64,000 nucleotides of DNA from Sipunculus nudus. Its lineage: Eukaryota; Annelida; Sipuncula; Golfingiida; Sipunculidae. The position numbers were made by a program, and so were the translations under genes. The stretch lies in assembly GCA_026874595.1 (NCBI GenBank), contig CM049319.1, forward strand, positions 1,619,501 to 1,683,500, in the 5' to 3' direction. The notes beneath the pieces are model-generated. The model was not told the DNA's origin and did no database searches. It saw only the letters and a list, made by a program, of their open reading frames with translations. Shown here in pieces: positions 37,901-45,185 of the stretch. Numbering within the stretch: the stretch's first letter is position 1; each line of letters starts with the position of its first letter.

Positions 37901-37905
37901 GCTAG
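2626..37905 (+). CDS. PRR12/QSER1-like nuclear protein with AT-hooks and DUF4211-like C-terminus (whole gene, 15 core exons plus 3 cassette exons)
   Basis: Seen: fifteen coding exons with GT-AG borders and matching phases join into one open frame of 4434 nt (1477 codons plus stop) without the cassettes, or 7524 nt (2507 codons) with all three helix-turn-helix exons A, B and C. The first 1025 residues are low-complexity (Ser/Pro/Gln-rich, then acidic) with AT-hook-like GRVGRPPK and RRGRKPK cores. The C-terminal 350 residues are compact and spread over small exons, as in DUF4211 proteins. Known: vertebrate PRR12 and QSER1 are large nuclear chromatin-associated proteins with AT-hooks and a C-terminal DUF4211; mammalian QSER1 is reported to protect unmethylated regulatory DNA together with TET1. 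Inferred: this is the single invertebrate counterpart of that pair. Which cassette combinations are expressed cannot be read from DNA. The family call is from memory of domain features, not a search. Confidence 0.8.
3430..6366 (+). CDS. Coding exon 2: giant disordered N-terminal region with AT-hooks
   Basis: A single 2937-nt exon encodes about 979 residues (47-1025). The first half is rich in Ser, Pro, Gln, Gly and Leu, the usual make-up of a transcription-cofactor low-complexity region. The middle is acidic (DDDDDEFAHL, DDEFAGLDE) with a short conserved-looking FQSSFLSFIQG motif. AT-hook-like segments lie near residues 600-625 (GRVGRPPKQPKK) and 940-950 (ARRGRKPK); such motifs bind the minor groove of AT-rich DNA. 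Acceptor TATTGCAG|GG; donor GAGG|GTGAGT, phase 1. The open frame extends upstream to 3384, but that part is intron read-through, because exon 1 joins in frame at 3430. One exon this large for a disordered region agrees with the vertebrate relatives as I recall them. Confidence 0.85.
6367..7460 (+). other. Intron 2
   Basis: AT-rich, with A/T homopolymer runs near 6630-6670. No further features seen. Confidence 0.7.
7461..7597 (+). CDS. Coding exon 3: acidic linker
   Basis: Enters in phase 1 (E|SIDIKKALKDEVEV...) after TTATTTCCCAG and leaves in phase 0 at TCT|GTATGT. It encodes 46 residues, strongly acidic (STESDVESIHEADSDSDP) and ending SWMPQGHGPVS. The DSDPSWMP segment looks like a short conserved motif rather than filler. 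The protein around it is probably disordered. Confidence 0.8.
8052..8140 (+). CDS. Coding exon 4: basic, NLS-like; splice hub for cassette exons
   Basis: Encodes RRLRASSDSDEDRREKNRVK then RMRGSGHRG, with Arg/Lys clusters typical of a nuclear localisation signal. Acceptor TTCATCAG|CG, phase 0. The donor is AG|GTTGGT in phase 2, a weak match to GTRAGT. This donor must serve four acceptors in the same phase: cassette exons A, B and C and exon 5. A weak donor feeding several competing acceptors would favour alternative splicing; that is inference. Confidence 0.75.
8141..11159 (+). other. Intron between exon 4 and cassette exon A
   Basis: Contains a C14-type homopolymer near 8779-8793. A somewhat GC-richer stretch at 9480-10040 has overlapping open frames on both strands up to 103 codons, but no recognisable protein. 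Repeated GGTCTGAT/ATCAGACC words near 9755-9890 suggest part of a repeat that I could not classify. Confidence 0.5.
11160..13184 (+). CDS. Cassette exon A: Brinker-type HTH + CENP-B/pogo-type HTH + 27 x 9-residue repeat tail
   Basis: Acceptor CATTACTAG|T, in phase 2 with exon 4; 2025 nt (675 codons). Residues 1-50 match the Brinker DNA-binding fold (YDVAFKNEVVQHARKSGSNR, then KTARHYGINEKQVRRW). Residues 60-125 match the CENP-B/Tc5-type HTH (LESRLMAWVIETRKKGRP... ASNGWLTRFMKRFGLTVSK). The rest is Ser/Gln/Asp-rich, contains an LKKE sumoylation-like site and 27 copies of QGPP/TSDRDT. A possible donor GATAG|GTTGAA in phase 2 sits just before a TGA at 13192, and an AATAAA lies at 13238. It may therefore be an internal cassette or an alternative last exon. 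Known: Brinker and CENP-B HTH domains occur together in POGK and pogo transposases. No DDE catalytic domain is present here. Confidence 0.75.
12262..12990 (+). repeat. Coding minisatellite: 27 copies of a 27-bp unit inside exon A
   Basis: The block is exactly 729 bp, that is 27 perfect-length units starting CAAGGTCC and encoding QGPPSDRDT. The only variation I see is P (CCG) versus T (ACG) at position 4 of the 9-mer, with T in units 1, 4, 5 and 24. A degenerate last copy (QLQGPTSERE) follows. No unit carries an indel, so the frame is kept throughout. The near-identity points to recent expansion or homogenisation. The unit length being a multiple of three allows copy-number change without frameshift. 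Long open frames on other strands and frames here are by-products of the repeat. Confidence 0.97.
13238..13243 (+). terminator. Candidate intronic poly(A) signal after cassette exon A
   Basis: AATAAA lies 43 nt after the TGA that closes the frame of exon A. It could make exon A an alternative last exon, giving a protein that ends in the minisatellite tail and lacks the DUF4211-like region. Hexamers are common by chance in AT-rich DNA, so this is only a candidate. Confidence 0.35.
13638..14249 (+). CDS. Cassette exon B: Brinker-type HTH + CENP-B/pogo-type HTH
   Basis: Good acceptor (T-rich, TTTGATAG|A), phase 2 with exon 4; 612 nt, so frame-neutral. It encodes a Brinker-like HTH (FDVAFKCQVVEHARKSGSNR, then KTAKHYGIDERQVRMW) and a second HTH (ELELSLMDWVITKRKKGIP... 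ASPTWLRRFKSRHGL). The Gln/Asn/Asp-rich tail has a VKRE sumoylation-like motif. The second HTH departs most from A and C after RHGL. Candidate donor CCAAG|GTGTGC is in phase 2, 43 nt before the first in-frame stop. The module begins and ends at the same protein positions as A and C, which supports tandem exon duplication. Likely role: extra sequence-specific DNA binding for the host protein. Confidence 0.75.
15110..15330 (+). repeat. Dispersed repeat family X, copy 1
   Basis: Shares an extended, diverged similarity with 49568-49770: GGTAAACAG, GAACTGTGTTTA, CATAACAAAGTG and a CCTTTAAT end. Same orientation. Probably a SINE or MITE; no tRNA-like promoter boxes or clear terminal inverted repeats seen. 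Confidence 0.65.
15700..16120. repeat. Repeat-like stretch bounded by GTCTTAAAAAG words
   Basis: GGCCTTAAAAAGTCTTA at the left, AGGTCTTAAAAAGGTCTTAA inside and GGTCTTAAAAAGTATTAA at the right suggest a degraded transposon. A 61-codon frame (15860-16045) has Arg/Lys-rich residues but no recognisable domain. Confidence 0.4.
16663..17115 (+). CDS. Cassette exon C: Brinker-type HTH + CENP-B/pogo-type HTH
   Basis: Acceptor TGTTGATAG|T, phase 2 with exon 4; 453 nt, frame-neutral. It encodes YDIAFKRQVVQHAKTSGSNR, then KTAKIFGICERQVRVWSKQ, then the CENP-B-like HTH (LEAALVEWVIAKRRQGIPIK ... ASSGWLNRFRIRHGLTVSK). This is the shortest module: almost nothing follows the second HTH except RRTWNEE and a short linker. 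Candidate donor AACAG|GTTAGC in phase 2 lies 13 nt before an in-frame TAG. C shares TVSKLR with A and RxTWxE with B, so the three are paralogues with no obvious ancestral order. The open frame extends upstream to 16565, but that stretch is intron. Confidence 0.75.
19893..19940. repeat. CA/CT microsatellite
   Basis: A short CA run passes into about 20 CT units. Confidence 0.97.
20097..20334 (+). mobile_element. Degenerate MITE with internal 17-bp array
   Basis: Left end CAGTGGAACCCG and right end ...TTTCACTG are imperfect inverted repeats of the CAGTGGAACC type. Inside, about seven copies of a 17-bp unit (GACCACCTGTCTACTAA and variants, 20110-20230) form a tandem array. A TA duplication is not clear on the left. 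Confidence 0.5.
20447..20522 (+). CDS. Coding exon 5: RGRGRGRG linker
   Basis: Acceptor TATTTTTCAG|G, entering in phase 2 (AG+G gives Arg), so it accepts exon 4 or any of cassettes A, B or C. It encodes RGRGRGRGHTVTHAVQPSPI then QTEQTE and ends at ACAGAG|GTCAGT, phase 0. The Arg-Gly run is RGG-box-like, a type often involved in nucleic-acid binding and methylated by PRMTs; its role here is unknown. Confidence 0.8.
21457..21612 (+). CDS. Coding exon 6
   Basis: Phase 0 to phase 0, 52 residues (EVKRKAIVGTPIPVAIVNKP ... ESNPVHNYQ). Acceptor CTATACAG|GAGG; donor ATCAG|GTAAAT. Mostly a Pro/Thr/Ser/acidic linker leading into the DUF4211-like region. Confidence 0.85.
22206..23102. mobile_element. 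hAT-like non-autonomous DNA transposon
   Basis: Perfect 14-bp terminal inverted repeats, CAGGCCTCGAATTT at the left and its complement at the right, span 897 bp. The CAG...CTG ends suit hAT elements. No transposase frame. I do not see an exact 8-bp target duplication; only ATTT is shared by both flanks. The flanks look like a roughly 60-bp minisatellite (GAAAGAGTACCTC...AATATTCAT) that the insertion split. Confidence 0.7.
23110..23230. repeat. Short minisatellite flanking the hAT-like element
   Basis: Two to three copies of a roughly 60-bp unit (TGTCTTCTATATGAAAGA... AATTACATATTCAT), with a further copy left of the insertion at 22170-22204. Confidence 0.7.
23590..26268 (+). mobile_element. 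Decayed non-LTR retrotransposon, CR1/L2-like
   Basis: In order: an endonuclease-exonuclease-phosphatase region (NVRSARNKG, MTETWF, then ILGDFNIH and SDHLTILF), a reverse-transcriptase region (NFRPVSGLQLCSKLTEK, QSAYRTAHSTETALVKICSD, LLVLLDLSAAFDTIDARLL, YADD at 25268-25279), a C-terminal region (QLDY, LQRVQNTAARLI, LHWLPVKYRCEYKILILTFK) and a 3' TATC/AACTATC tail (26248-26267). The tail and the STETALVK/DLSAAFDTID signature fit CR1/L2-group elements. It lies in intron 6, on the same strand as the host gene. The 5' end is uncertain. Confidence 0.9.
23606..25921 (+). pseudogene. Broken LINE endonuclease/reverse-transcriptase frame
   Basis: The ORF2-type frame is interrupted at least four times: frameshifts near 23880, 24443 and 25100, and a stop after QLDY at 25674. 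Some sequence between endonuclease and RT also appears to be missing, since they join within a few bases at 24443-24447. The YADD catalytic motif survives, but the copy cannot make an intact protein. Confidence 0.9.
26545..27780. mobile_element. Repeat element with hairpin start, 146-bp core repeats and CTAGT end
   Basis: Begins with a hairpin (TATCCCC...GGGGGATA). It holds four partly truncated direct repeats of about 146 bp (GATGCATCTTATC at about 27286, 27432, 27532 and 27679) with GGTGGCGCCACC-type words, a G-run at 27711-27728, and ends near ATATCTAGT. A CTAG-T end after an imperfect hairpin suggests a Helitron-like non-autonomous element, but the match is weak. Confidence 0.5.
28069..28218 (+). 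CDS. Coding exon 7: start of DUF4211-like region
   Basis: Phase 0 to 0, 50 residues (KGDFLIEKAEIEKRSDDEPF, then PIWRIDSANLIQKFDPFIKE...). Acceptor TTATTTGCAG|AA; donor GCCATG|GTACGT. The PIWRIDSxxLIQKF segment looks like the conserved opening of the folded C-terminal domain. The 6.5-kb intron before it holds the hAT-like element, the LINE and another repeat. Confidence 0.88.
28219..29300 (+). other. Intron 7
   Basis: No repeat or coding signal recognised. Confidence 0.6.
29301..29431 (+). CDS. Coding exon 8: DUF4211-like region
   Basis: Phase 0 in, phase 2 out (GATGAGGA|GTAAGT). Encodes YSNWALKFKNKYITTKIHIV, then DCTRKKEVVELRSSLRPVGKIDE. Mixed charge with alternating hydrophobic residues fits a folded domain rather than the disordered N-terminus. 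Confidence 0.88.
29815..29918 (+). CDS. Coding exon 9: DUF4211-like region
   Basis: Phase 2 in, phase 1 out. Encodes LEAKPVMQSFNILIQAMLSQ then ALDSRFLKTAREAE, probably helical. Donor GAAG|GTAAGA. The next acceptor is the tandemly copied one at 30.5-30.75 kb. Confidence 0.88.
30515..30766 (+). repeat. 28-bp tandem repeat carrying a 3' splice site, 9 copies
   Basis: The unit runs TGTTTTGTATTTACAGAGCAGTATCTGT or close to it, with only T/C change at -4 (TTTACAG versus TTCACAG). AG dinucleotides end at 30530, 30558, 30586, 30614, 30642, 30670, 30698, 30726 and 30754. Each unit contains the polypyrimidine tract, the AG and the first 14 nt of exon 10, so the array amplified the intron/exon border itself. 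Confidence 0.97.
30755..30852 (+). CDS. Coding exon 10: follows nine tandem splice acceptors
   Basis: Encodes (E)QYLLDPLKEFEKIIEEGKEK then AIANIQLVADFK; phase 1 in, phase 0 out (TTCAAG|GTAAGA). The start is set at the last of nine identical acceptors, because only there does the exon skip repeat-encoded residues. Acceptors three and six units upstream (exon starts 30671 and 30587) would also be in frame, adding 28 or 56 residues of repeat-encoded sequence. Confidence 0.82.
30853..32313 (+). other. Intron 10, with AT-rich tandem tract before exon 11
   Basis: The last 200 bp (about 32100-32300) is a degenerate tandem of TGTTTTAATG(TTGGTATG) units that runs up to the exon 11 acceptor and forms its polypyrimidine-like tract. 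The rest shows no clear features. Confidence 0.7.
32100..32305 (+). repeat. Degenerate TGTTTTAATG tandem tract
   Basis: About a dozen related units (GATGTTTTAATGTTGGTATG and shorter forms) immediately upstream of the exon 11 acceptor. Confidence 0.85.
32314..32379 (+). CDS. Coding exon 11
   Basis: Phase 0 to 0, 22 residues (KKLEMYPHLTEYARTHTTIM, CR). Acceptor CTGTTTACAG; donor CGG|GTGAGT. The acceptor directly abuts a degenerate TGTTTTAATG tandem tract. Confidence 0.85.
32771..32878 (+). CDS. Coding exon 12
   Basis: Phase 0 to 0, 36 residues (VTMNPVDSIEKLIKLHGKSY, then DPSSFQETDENKHIGL). Acceptor TGTTTTTCAG; donor CTG|GTAAGA. Confidence 0.87.
33337..33432 (+). CDS. Coding exon 13: His/Cys-rich helix
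   Basis: Phase 0 to 0, 32 residues (EFLVSRKAAHCSKTYHNLHH, then FFYHSFLKSKDK). Acceptor TTTCTTTAG; donor AAG|GTAAGA. The clustered His and aromatic residues are striking, but the spacing does not fit a classical zinc finger. Confidence 0.87.
33600..33782. mobile_element. MITE of pogo/Tc1-mariner type with TA target duplication
   Basis: Ends CAGTGAAACCTCATTGTG and (complement of the right end) CAGTGGAACCTCGTTGTG are inverted repeats. The element is flanked by TA on both sides (33598-33599, 33783-33784). It is 183 bp long and non-coding. TA duplication and CAGT ends are features of Tc1/mariner-pogo elements. Confidence 0.8.
34095..34181 (+). CDS. Coding exon 14
   Basis: Phase 0 to 0, 29 residues (MQILQRKDPDIQGTELVEMA, then LKDRLWVQE). 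Acceptor GTGCTTGCAG; donor GAG|GTTAGT. Confidence 0.83.
34560..35508 (+). mobile_element. Helitron-like non-autonomous element with tandem core
   Basis: The right end has a stem-loop (GTAGTCG-CTTGT-CGACTAC) followed 7 bp later by CTAG and then T, the classical Helitron 3' signature (hairpin plus CTRR-T). The core contains repeated blocks (ACTCATATCTCTGCAGTGG at 34970 and 35251; GGTGGCGCCACCT at about 34905, 35185 and 35333). The left boundary is uncertain. It lies in the last intron. Confidence 0.6.
35641..37206. repeat. 58-bp satellite, exactly 27 units, in the last intron
   Basis: 1566 bp equals 27 times 58 with no indels, each unit like TAAGGCTATTAGGCTCAAGT... CATGGACTCTAG. A partial unit precedes it (about 35594-35640). 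Units differ at a few sites, mainly CTAG/CTTG/CAAG and CTCACG/CTTACG. Each unit contains the perfect palindrome ATGGTACCAT and a CCATGG. Confidence 0.97.
37846..37905 (+). CDS. Coding exon 15: C-terminus and stop
   Basis: Phase 0 in; encodes QLRNFDRLVKDSGMESVTS followed by TAG at 37903. Acceptor CTGTCTTTTCAG. The 3' UTR begins at 37906. A possible poly(A) signal AATAAA lies at 38014-38019, only 109 nt after the stop, but a longer 3' UTR is equally possible. Confidence 0.83.
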   Translation, partial: QLRNFDRLVKDSGMESVTS

Positions 37906-40900
37906 CAGGACCACCTTTATGTATGAGGGTGTGATCACAGCTGTTCATTACACTAACGTCTTCATTTACTCTATGACGGAGCCCTGGGTCTGTCAGGCAG
38001 CACTGTGGGGATAAATAAATGATTAATCCCTGCACTTAGTGAAGGTGTACTCACCAAACATGCCTGAGAGTCAAGTGCTGCCAAGTATTGCCAAGGACTT
38101 CCTTTGAATACAGTGAGCAAATGTGCACCCCACTTGGGATAGTTGAGGGTCACATATTGCCAAGGTTTGCCATGAACTGCCAAGGAGTACAAGAGAGTTT
38201 GAGATATGTTATTTATCCAGATAAAGGAGGATATTTTGTTATTTACTGAGGTTTTGTACATAGAAAAAAATGTCAACTCTTATATTTAAGATGACCAAGC
38301 TTTTTTTTCAATTTAAATATATATAGACTGAACTGTACCAATATGGTTTTAAAGAGTGCTGTCTTTTTGTCAGATTCATTTCTTATTAAAATCAGCCAAG
38401 GATATTGATGCCATAAACACTATTTTATGTTGCATATCTTCATGGAACATGCTTTTATACAGTGATAAAACTGTAGAACTGAATATCTCTTGATCTGTCC
38501 TCTCAGTTGTTGCTTTTGCATTGATAATCCTTTGCTGTTTCATTTCTGGAGATTTGATCATCAAATTTGATCATCATGGCACCCTTTTATCACGTCAGCT
38601 TCACTTCTTCAGATTTCAGATATGTGCGGATATCTGATGGTTGCTGATGGTACACCTCTGCTAGCCAGAATGCAAATTGCAGATACATGTGCTAAAAGAA
38701 CCAGATTTTGGAAACACACCAGGTTAAATATAATTACATGGGATGATCTTTAGTTAAGTAAAAAAAATGAAATCTAATATGATTAAATACAAATTCTGAT
38801 ACCTGAAACCTTTTCAGAACGCAAAATGCTAGTAACAGATTCATTAAAAAGTAAAGCAAAATGAGAAAACATTTTGTTTAGCAAATGAAAGTTCTTTTGA
38901 TGGTCACAGATTATATCCTTGCAGATTTCACAAATAGCCAGGGATGATGGGGTCAGATATTTGCTTACTAACGTAAATTATTGGCTGCTGCTTGCTGTTG
39001 CTTAAAGGTATATCTGCTACATAGGCATCTGTATGGTAAATTCTTTCAACTGACCATAAATGTTAGTTCTTTAAAAAACGCTCTGGATTTTGAGCTATAT
39101 TAGTATAGCAAGCATTATGTTCTTGAGGCTGTGTCAGTCCAGCATATATTTCACTTACAGTGCTCTGGTTCAACCACTGCCTGCATTGATAAATGTTCCT
39201 GAATTCAGGCTCTGGATGGTGAAGGTTGTGGGCTACAGCACCGTGTATGATTGATTCAACTGTGCATAATCCAGTGTTCATTTGCAGTTTAGTGGAAAAG
39301 CAGTATGCCAAATAAACCCAAATATTCAGCTATGACTTTGAAATTCAACACTTTCTGTAGGCCAGCACAAAAGGCTGATGCTTGCATAGCTCTTCAGTTC
39401 TCCACTTGTCTTGAATGAAATATGGTAGATCCATATTTTCTACTATCAGCTGATCAGCTCAGCCAGTCATAAAACCTGCATTGCAAACTCAGTTTTCTCT
39501 GAATCATCAAAGTCTAATTTGGTCCAGCTTTTCATTCTGACCTTTTGTTGCCAAACCCAGGAAACAAAGCCAAAACAAACACAGCTCTGGAAACTAAGAT
39601 ATAATCTCTAGAAAATATTGTATCTTATTTTATAGGTTGTGATATTTAAAGTGTGCTGATATGAAGCAGAATGCAGAAACATGATTAGCTTATTGGTCAG
39701 TTCAGCACCATTTTCAAATGAGTTTCCAGGGTATTATCTATTCTCAGTAATGCCATATTTATATATTCATGAATGCACATCCATGATGATAAATGCAGTG
39801 GGAAAGGTATCCTGAAATAAGGCGACTTCAGCCATGTTATTTCTGTTTGAATAGACGATTCTTACTCTTGTTGGTAGCTTTGCTGTCGCCCTGTTTACAT
39901 CTGAGGTTCAGGTCTTGAAATCATAACTGTAACCTCATATAAGTGGGATTATGTACTCACAACAGATAAACAAACAGCTGGATAGAGTTTACTTCTTAGG
40001 GCTCTCACATGCTGGAGCCATCCCAAGAAAAAAGCAAGAGGTGCCTATTATTAAGAGGGTTCAGATGTGGTTGCCAGACTTGGATGGCTATAAGTGTCCT
40101 GTGTTATCAATCAGTTACAGACAAACATACTTTAAATCATAGAACAGCTATTGTTGTTCAGAAACACTGCCTGCAACATTACAAACAAGATAACAAAAGT
40201 TCAGATCCATGGCTTCTGTTATGAATTTGCAAATATCCTGTATCATTACTGTCATGACCAAAGCCAATTCAACCCATGTTAAATATTCAAAACAATTAAA
40301 ATTTAATTAGAGAATGAGAAGGTCTTGTTTAGTCAGTTTGAAAAGTTGTTTGCACAAAAAAGGTTGGACAAGTATTATAATTAGATGTAACATAGCAGAG
40401 AAACAGCACAAAAACAACTTACATAGTTGCTATATAATTGTTTAACAATTATAGAACTGAATGATTGTAATAAATAGAAGTTGAATGTATTCTTACATAA
40501 TTTAGCATTTGCATAATTTGTATTAATTTTCACATTGTGAGATTAAGTATCATCGTGATTTGTTGATGTGTGTACATTGTCAGAGATGCCGCCATGTTCA
40601 GTGTGTTGTGAGCTTTTAGTGCATTGATGGATACTTAAAGGGCATACCTGAAAAAAAACATCTGTAATGCTTACCTGAAGATAAGCACAGAATCAGACTC
40701 ACAGATTGATCAGGTACATTTGAGGGCATGGTCTCACCAAATATTTCAGTATTTCAAAATGCCAGTTTGACCACCTGTAGTGTGATTTACAGCTTAGTGT
40801 AGGAAGTTTCTACTCCAGATAATTGAACATAAATGCTGATAACTCCTAAATTATCATTTTCTGTCAGGTTAACAACAAATTTCTTGTTTTATACTCTAGT

Positions 40901-41512
40901 TAAAAAAATGACTATTTGATACTATACACTGTTCCACTGCCCCTGTCCATGTGTTTTTGGTCATCAGTTTTATGCACACAGTTAACCTCAACACAAAGGG
41001 TAATTAAATGTTAAATGCAATAAAAGTGAAACCACCTTGTGAAAAGTCCAGGGCTGTGAAAGATCAACACTTTGAATTTTTGCAAGTTTGACAGGTCATG
41101 CTATGAATATAATTCGGCCCTCACAATGAGTGAGATGGAATTCTATTCTGTATTGAGGTAGAGATTTGTATAGTTCCTGTAATATCACTCCACAAAATGA
41201 GGCAGCTCACCTTACAAAGGATGCCGTGAAAAGAGACAGTCTTTTAAAATAAATATTCTTTGCCTATACATATGCTGTTACACAAAAGTTTTAAAAATAC
41301 TTTCATTTTGAATCTCCTAATATTTATATTGATTTTGGTTTCCAAAACAAAGTAACTAAAAATCAAAGGACAGGGGTAGTTTGTAAGGTAAAATGAATTC
41401 ACAGCCACCTGAGAGGTATGTTAGTGAGAACTCTTACATGCCAAAGAGATATAAAGCTAAATGCTTGCACATAAAGCTGATGGTGGTCATAGTAACCTGT
41501 GCCTTAGGGCAT
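37906..41512. other. 3' UTR and/or intergenic region after the PRR12/QSER1-like gene
   Basis: No coding signal. Part is presumably 3' UTR; its end cannot be placed. Confidence 0.5.
38014..38019 (+). terminator. Candidate poly(A) signal (PRR12/QSER1-like gene)
   Basis: AATAAA in a GGGATAAATAAATG context 109 nt after the stop codon. It is the first canonical hexamer after the stop; others follow further on, for example near 41017. Confidence 0.35.
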
Positions 41513-41722
41513 TAAGAAGGTTATGGTATAACCAATGTTTTATGGTGCGTTTGTCTGTTGGCATAATTACACAAAAACTACTGAAATGATTTTCATGAAA
41601 CTTTGATTAAGGATGGAACATGGACCAGAAGTGATCTCATTAATCCTTGGTATGGATCGAGGTAGAGGGAGGTGCCTTAACCTTGGCAAGGGTGTGCACA
41701 CTTTTGAGTGTCATTCTGGTTT
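41513..41722 (+). repeat. Dispersed repeat family Y (Helitron-like end), copy 1
   Basis: Starts ATTAAGAAGGTTATG, ends GAGTGTCATTCTGGTT, and matches 56218-56434 along its length (TTTGTCTGTTGGCA, ACTACTGAAATGATTT, CTTGGCAAGG). The end has a small stem (ACACTTTTGAGTGT) followed by a CTRR-T-like CTGGT. The family resembles repeats I recall from fish and molluscs; class uncertain. Confidence 0.65.
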
Positions 41723-44700
41723 ATGTTTGTGAGTAGTGGACCACTTCTCATATTATAATTTAAGCTTTTAAAAATAGTAATTTTATGGCTAATTCATTTG
41801 TTAGAATGTTTTTGAGATGTGCTCTTCACAATTTCTTTGACCAGAATTTTTTTAGACCTGGTAAGGTGATTTTTGTTATTTCATATTCTTGTAAGTGTTG
41901 TCTGTGGATAAGGTCAGGTTTTGTCTTTATTATAAAATTAAAGGCACAAACGTTTATAAACAGTACTTGATGAAATTTTAAGTGTATTTGGCACTTGTTT
42001 ATAAAATTTTCGTTTAACATACCAAATCTTGAATTGGAAATAACATGGATTCAGTTATATATCATGAACATGTAAAAATGTGTCCCAATAGGTTTGCCAT
42101 ATTATCTGATAGTGAAATAGATGATTGTGTAATTGGTTGACTAGCAGTACAGAATACATTTATACTAATATATTTTGGCACCATCTTCCTGGGATCCAGG
42201 TGTCAAGCTCAGGTTATCAGAAACCTTGCTTCAGTGAAAGCCAAGCGTGTTATTTCATGAGTTAATAAAAAGATAACTGAATAAAACATGAGATGACTCA
42301 TGAACAGCCTGTCTAGGAAGTGGGGAAAACTTATTGTGAGATCAACAGTCAGGGTATGGGAGACGTCATGCAGAATCTGACCAGATATATAAAGGCTTGT
42401 AAACCTGGTGAGTTTCTGGTGCATGTGTTCTTGTTGATAAGGTATGTAACAGTTTTGTGTACTGTTTACTACTGTAAGGATGGATATTATTGGTCATTAT
42501 GATTTCTGCCCCATTACACCCACATCTGTTCAAAATTCATGATAAAGTAAGTTAGGAGGCCTCCTGACCAAATCCAACTATGGCATAAACAACTGTGTGT
42601 GAACTGATCTTGATAAAATAAGTAAATAAGTATCTTATTCCTACAGAGTGTATACACATTTTGTTATTTTAAAAATAATTTCATTAATATTGTCAACAGC
42701 ATTTCAGTATGAAATATATTTTTTTTAAATATTTCTAAAACATTTTCTTGATGAGCCAGCTTCAGTACCACTACATGTACGTTTGCACCAAAACAGGACA
42801 AATAAAGGGATTCAGGTTAAAATGCAACACAGGTACCTCTAAAGAGCTGACTTAGTCTTAAAGTTGTTCATGCTTGCTTATATCTACTGATGTGTATTTA
42901 TGTTTATTATTAGTTAAGGCTAGACCTAAGTTTCCAGGGTTTATCACCAGTAGGTGGCACACCGCACTCAGTTGATGTTAGCAAACTTTGTGGGTGGTAT
43001 TCTATTAAAATAGTTGCCAAGGTGATTAGGGTTGTTATTGGAAATGAATCTTTACTCAGCTTGAGCTATACTCACTCAGTGGATCATCCTACCATTGACA
43101 GACTCTTGATTGACATCAGAGATTTTGTATGTCAGATGTGTCAAGACTTAGTACCCGTATTCTCCACCATGTATAACTGACTTGGCTCTACACCATGTAT
43201 AACTGACTGGGCTTGTCAGGGGAAAAAAACTATTCTGATTCCTTAGTTTTAACCTACTCAGTCCTGATTTACTTTTGCTGGCTTCAGATAGACCACTGCT
43301 GTGTGGTGCTGAACAATCACTTAAATATCCATGTTACACAGAGCAATGTCACTAAAGACAGGTGTATGTTACTGGGACGTGTCCTAAGTTTAAGGTTTTA
43401 CTGTAAACTGCTATAAATCTGGAAATGATTTGATATAAACCATACACCTTAATTCCTATCATCTCTTGTGGATGGGTGTCTGACTGTATGTATCTTTGAT
43501 ATAAACCATACACCTTAATTCCTATCATCTCTTGTGGATGGGTGTCTGACTGTATGTATCTTTACAGATTTAGTAACATATTGTCCAGTTAACAGTAATT
43601 TACTAGAACTGTTCAATAAATGGTTAGCATTGGCCCGGAGTCATTGTATTTGATTTGGCTGAAAACATAAAAGTACAGAATCTGTTGGGTGCTTCCACTG
43701 CAGGTAGGAGAGTACTAATGTATTTTCTTTACTTTTCTTTTTTTTTTTTTAATATGAATTACTTGGTGTTCTGTTCCCGTGATTTTTACTACATTTTCAT
43801 TATTGCATGTCATCAAAATGTACAGTGTACAGAACTTAGTGGTAGTTGATTATCTGCTGTCCGTGATGGTTATGATGATTATGATGACTACGTAGGATGA
43901 TTAAAAGCTTATATCAGACCAGTTGTTTCTGTTGTGTTTTTGCAGAATGAGCATCTTCACAAATCAGTTGGTGTCACAGAAACGCATAAATTCCTGTTAT
44001 GTATCTCCATGTAAAAATGTCATTCGTGCCCCCCACCCTCCTCCATTTGCTCGGTGGTGAAATTACATGCCCTTCATCAGCTGGGTTGGAGTAAGAGTAT
44101 TACTGGTTATAATATAAATAATTTATATACTCATGGAATACTGGTAGGAGAGCCGCTTAAACATCACTATACTTCAACAACTTCTGATGAGAGTCACTTA
44201 AACATCACTATACTTGAACAACTTCTGATGTTCAATGAAAAAGAGAACTTTATTATAATCATTTGTAAGTACTTGTTCCATATATAAACAATCTTTTATG
44301 AACAATATGTGCATAAATATGAGTCGCAAACTGACTAATTAATTAGCACAATTGACATGTAAAACAGCATTTTAGTGTTATAATAAATATAGATTGTATA
44401 TTAAAACATACACAGGTATATTTATCACATTAAGGCATGGTAACCACAATTTTCTTTTTTTTTTTCCATAAAAGCAGATTACAATAAAAGATGTTATTTC
44501 TAATTAAATTATCTGATTAACTACAGAACTGCCATATAATTCATGACTAATATGAGGTGTAAGGGACTGGCCTAAATGTTGCATGACCTGAATCTTTGGA
44601 ACAAATCTAGCATATTGTACTGTTCTGTGTGTAATTGCACTTAAATCTGTTGGAACACTCCATGCAGAGAAAACAGAAATGGCTGAACCATCTATCATAA

Positions 44701-44730
44701 ATATATACACCTCTGTTTCATTATGATGGA
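41723..44730. other. Intergenic region, no gene seen
   Basis: Short chance frames only. Contains an exact 66-bp duplication (43431-43562) and a 39-bp imperfect duplication near 44155-44230. Confidence 0.55.
43431..43562. repeat. 66-bp exact tandem duplication
   Basis: TGATATAAACCATACACC... to ...GTATGTATCTT occurs twice back to back with no visible difference, so it is recent or an assembly artefact. Confidence 0.9.
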
Positions 44731-44739
44731 ATAACCCGC

Positions 44740-45185
44740 CAACCCCCCCCCCCCCCTTTCACACAGTATGCTGGAAGTCCACCAATGACAATTGATTCTG
44801 GCTTCACCATCTCCCCCCCCCCCCCCCCCCCCAATATCACACAGTATGCTGGAAGTCAACCAATGACAATTGATTCTGGCTTCACCATCTCCCCCCCCCC
44901 CCCCCCAATATCACACAGTATGCTGGAAGTCAACCAATGACAATTGATTCTGCCTTCACCCCCCCCCCCCCCCCTTTCACACAGTATGCTGAAAGTCAAC
45001 TAATGACAATTGATTCTGGCTTCATCACCCCCCCCCCCCCCCCCCCCCCATCAAACAGTATGCTGGAAGTCAACCAATGACAATTGATTCTGGCGTCAAC
45101 ATCCCCCCCCCCCTTTCACACAGTATGCTGAAAGTCAACCAATGACAATTGATTCTGGCTCTACCATCTCCCCCACCCCCCCACC
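44740..45185. repeat. Poly-C tandem array, six units
   Basis: Each unit of about 65-80 bp is CACAGTATGCTGGAAGTCAA followed by CCAATGACAATTGATTCTGGC and a C-run of about 10-20. Only the length of the C-run varies strongly. The unit contains the palindrome CAATTG. The plus strand could form i-motifs and the minus strand G-quadruplexes. Confidence 0.95.
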
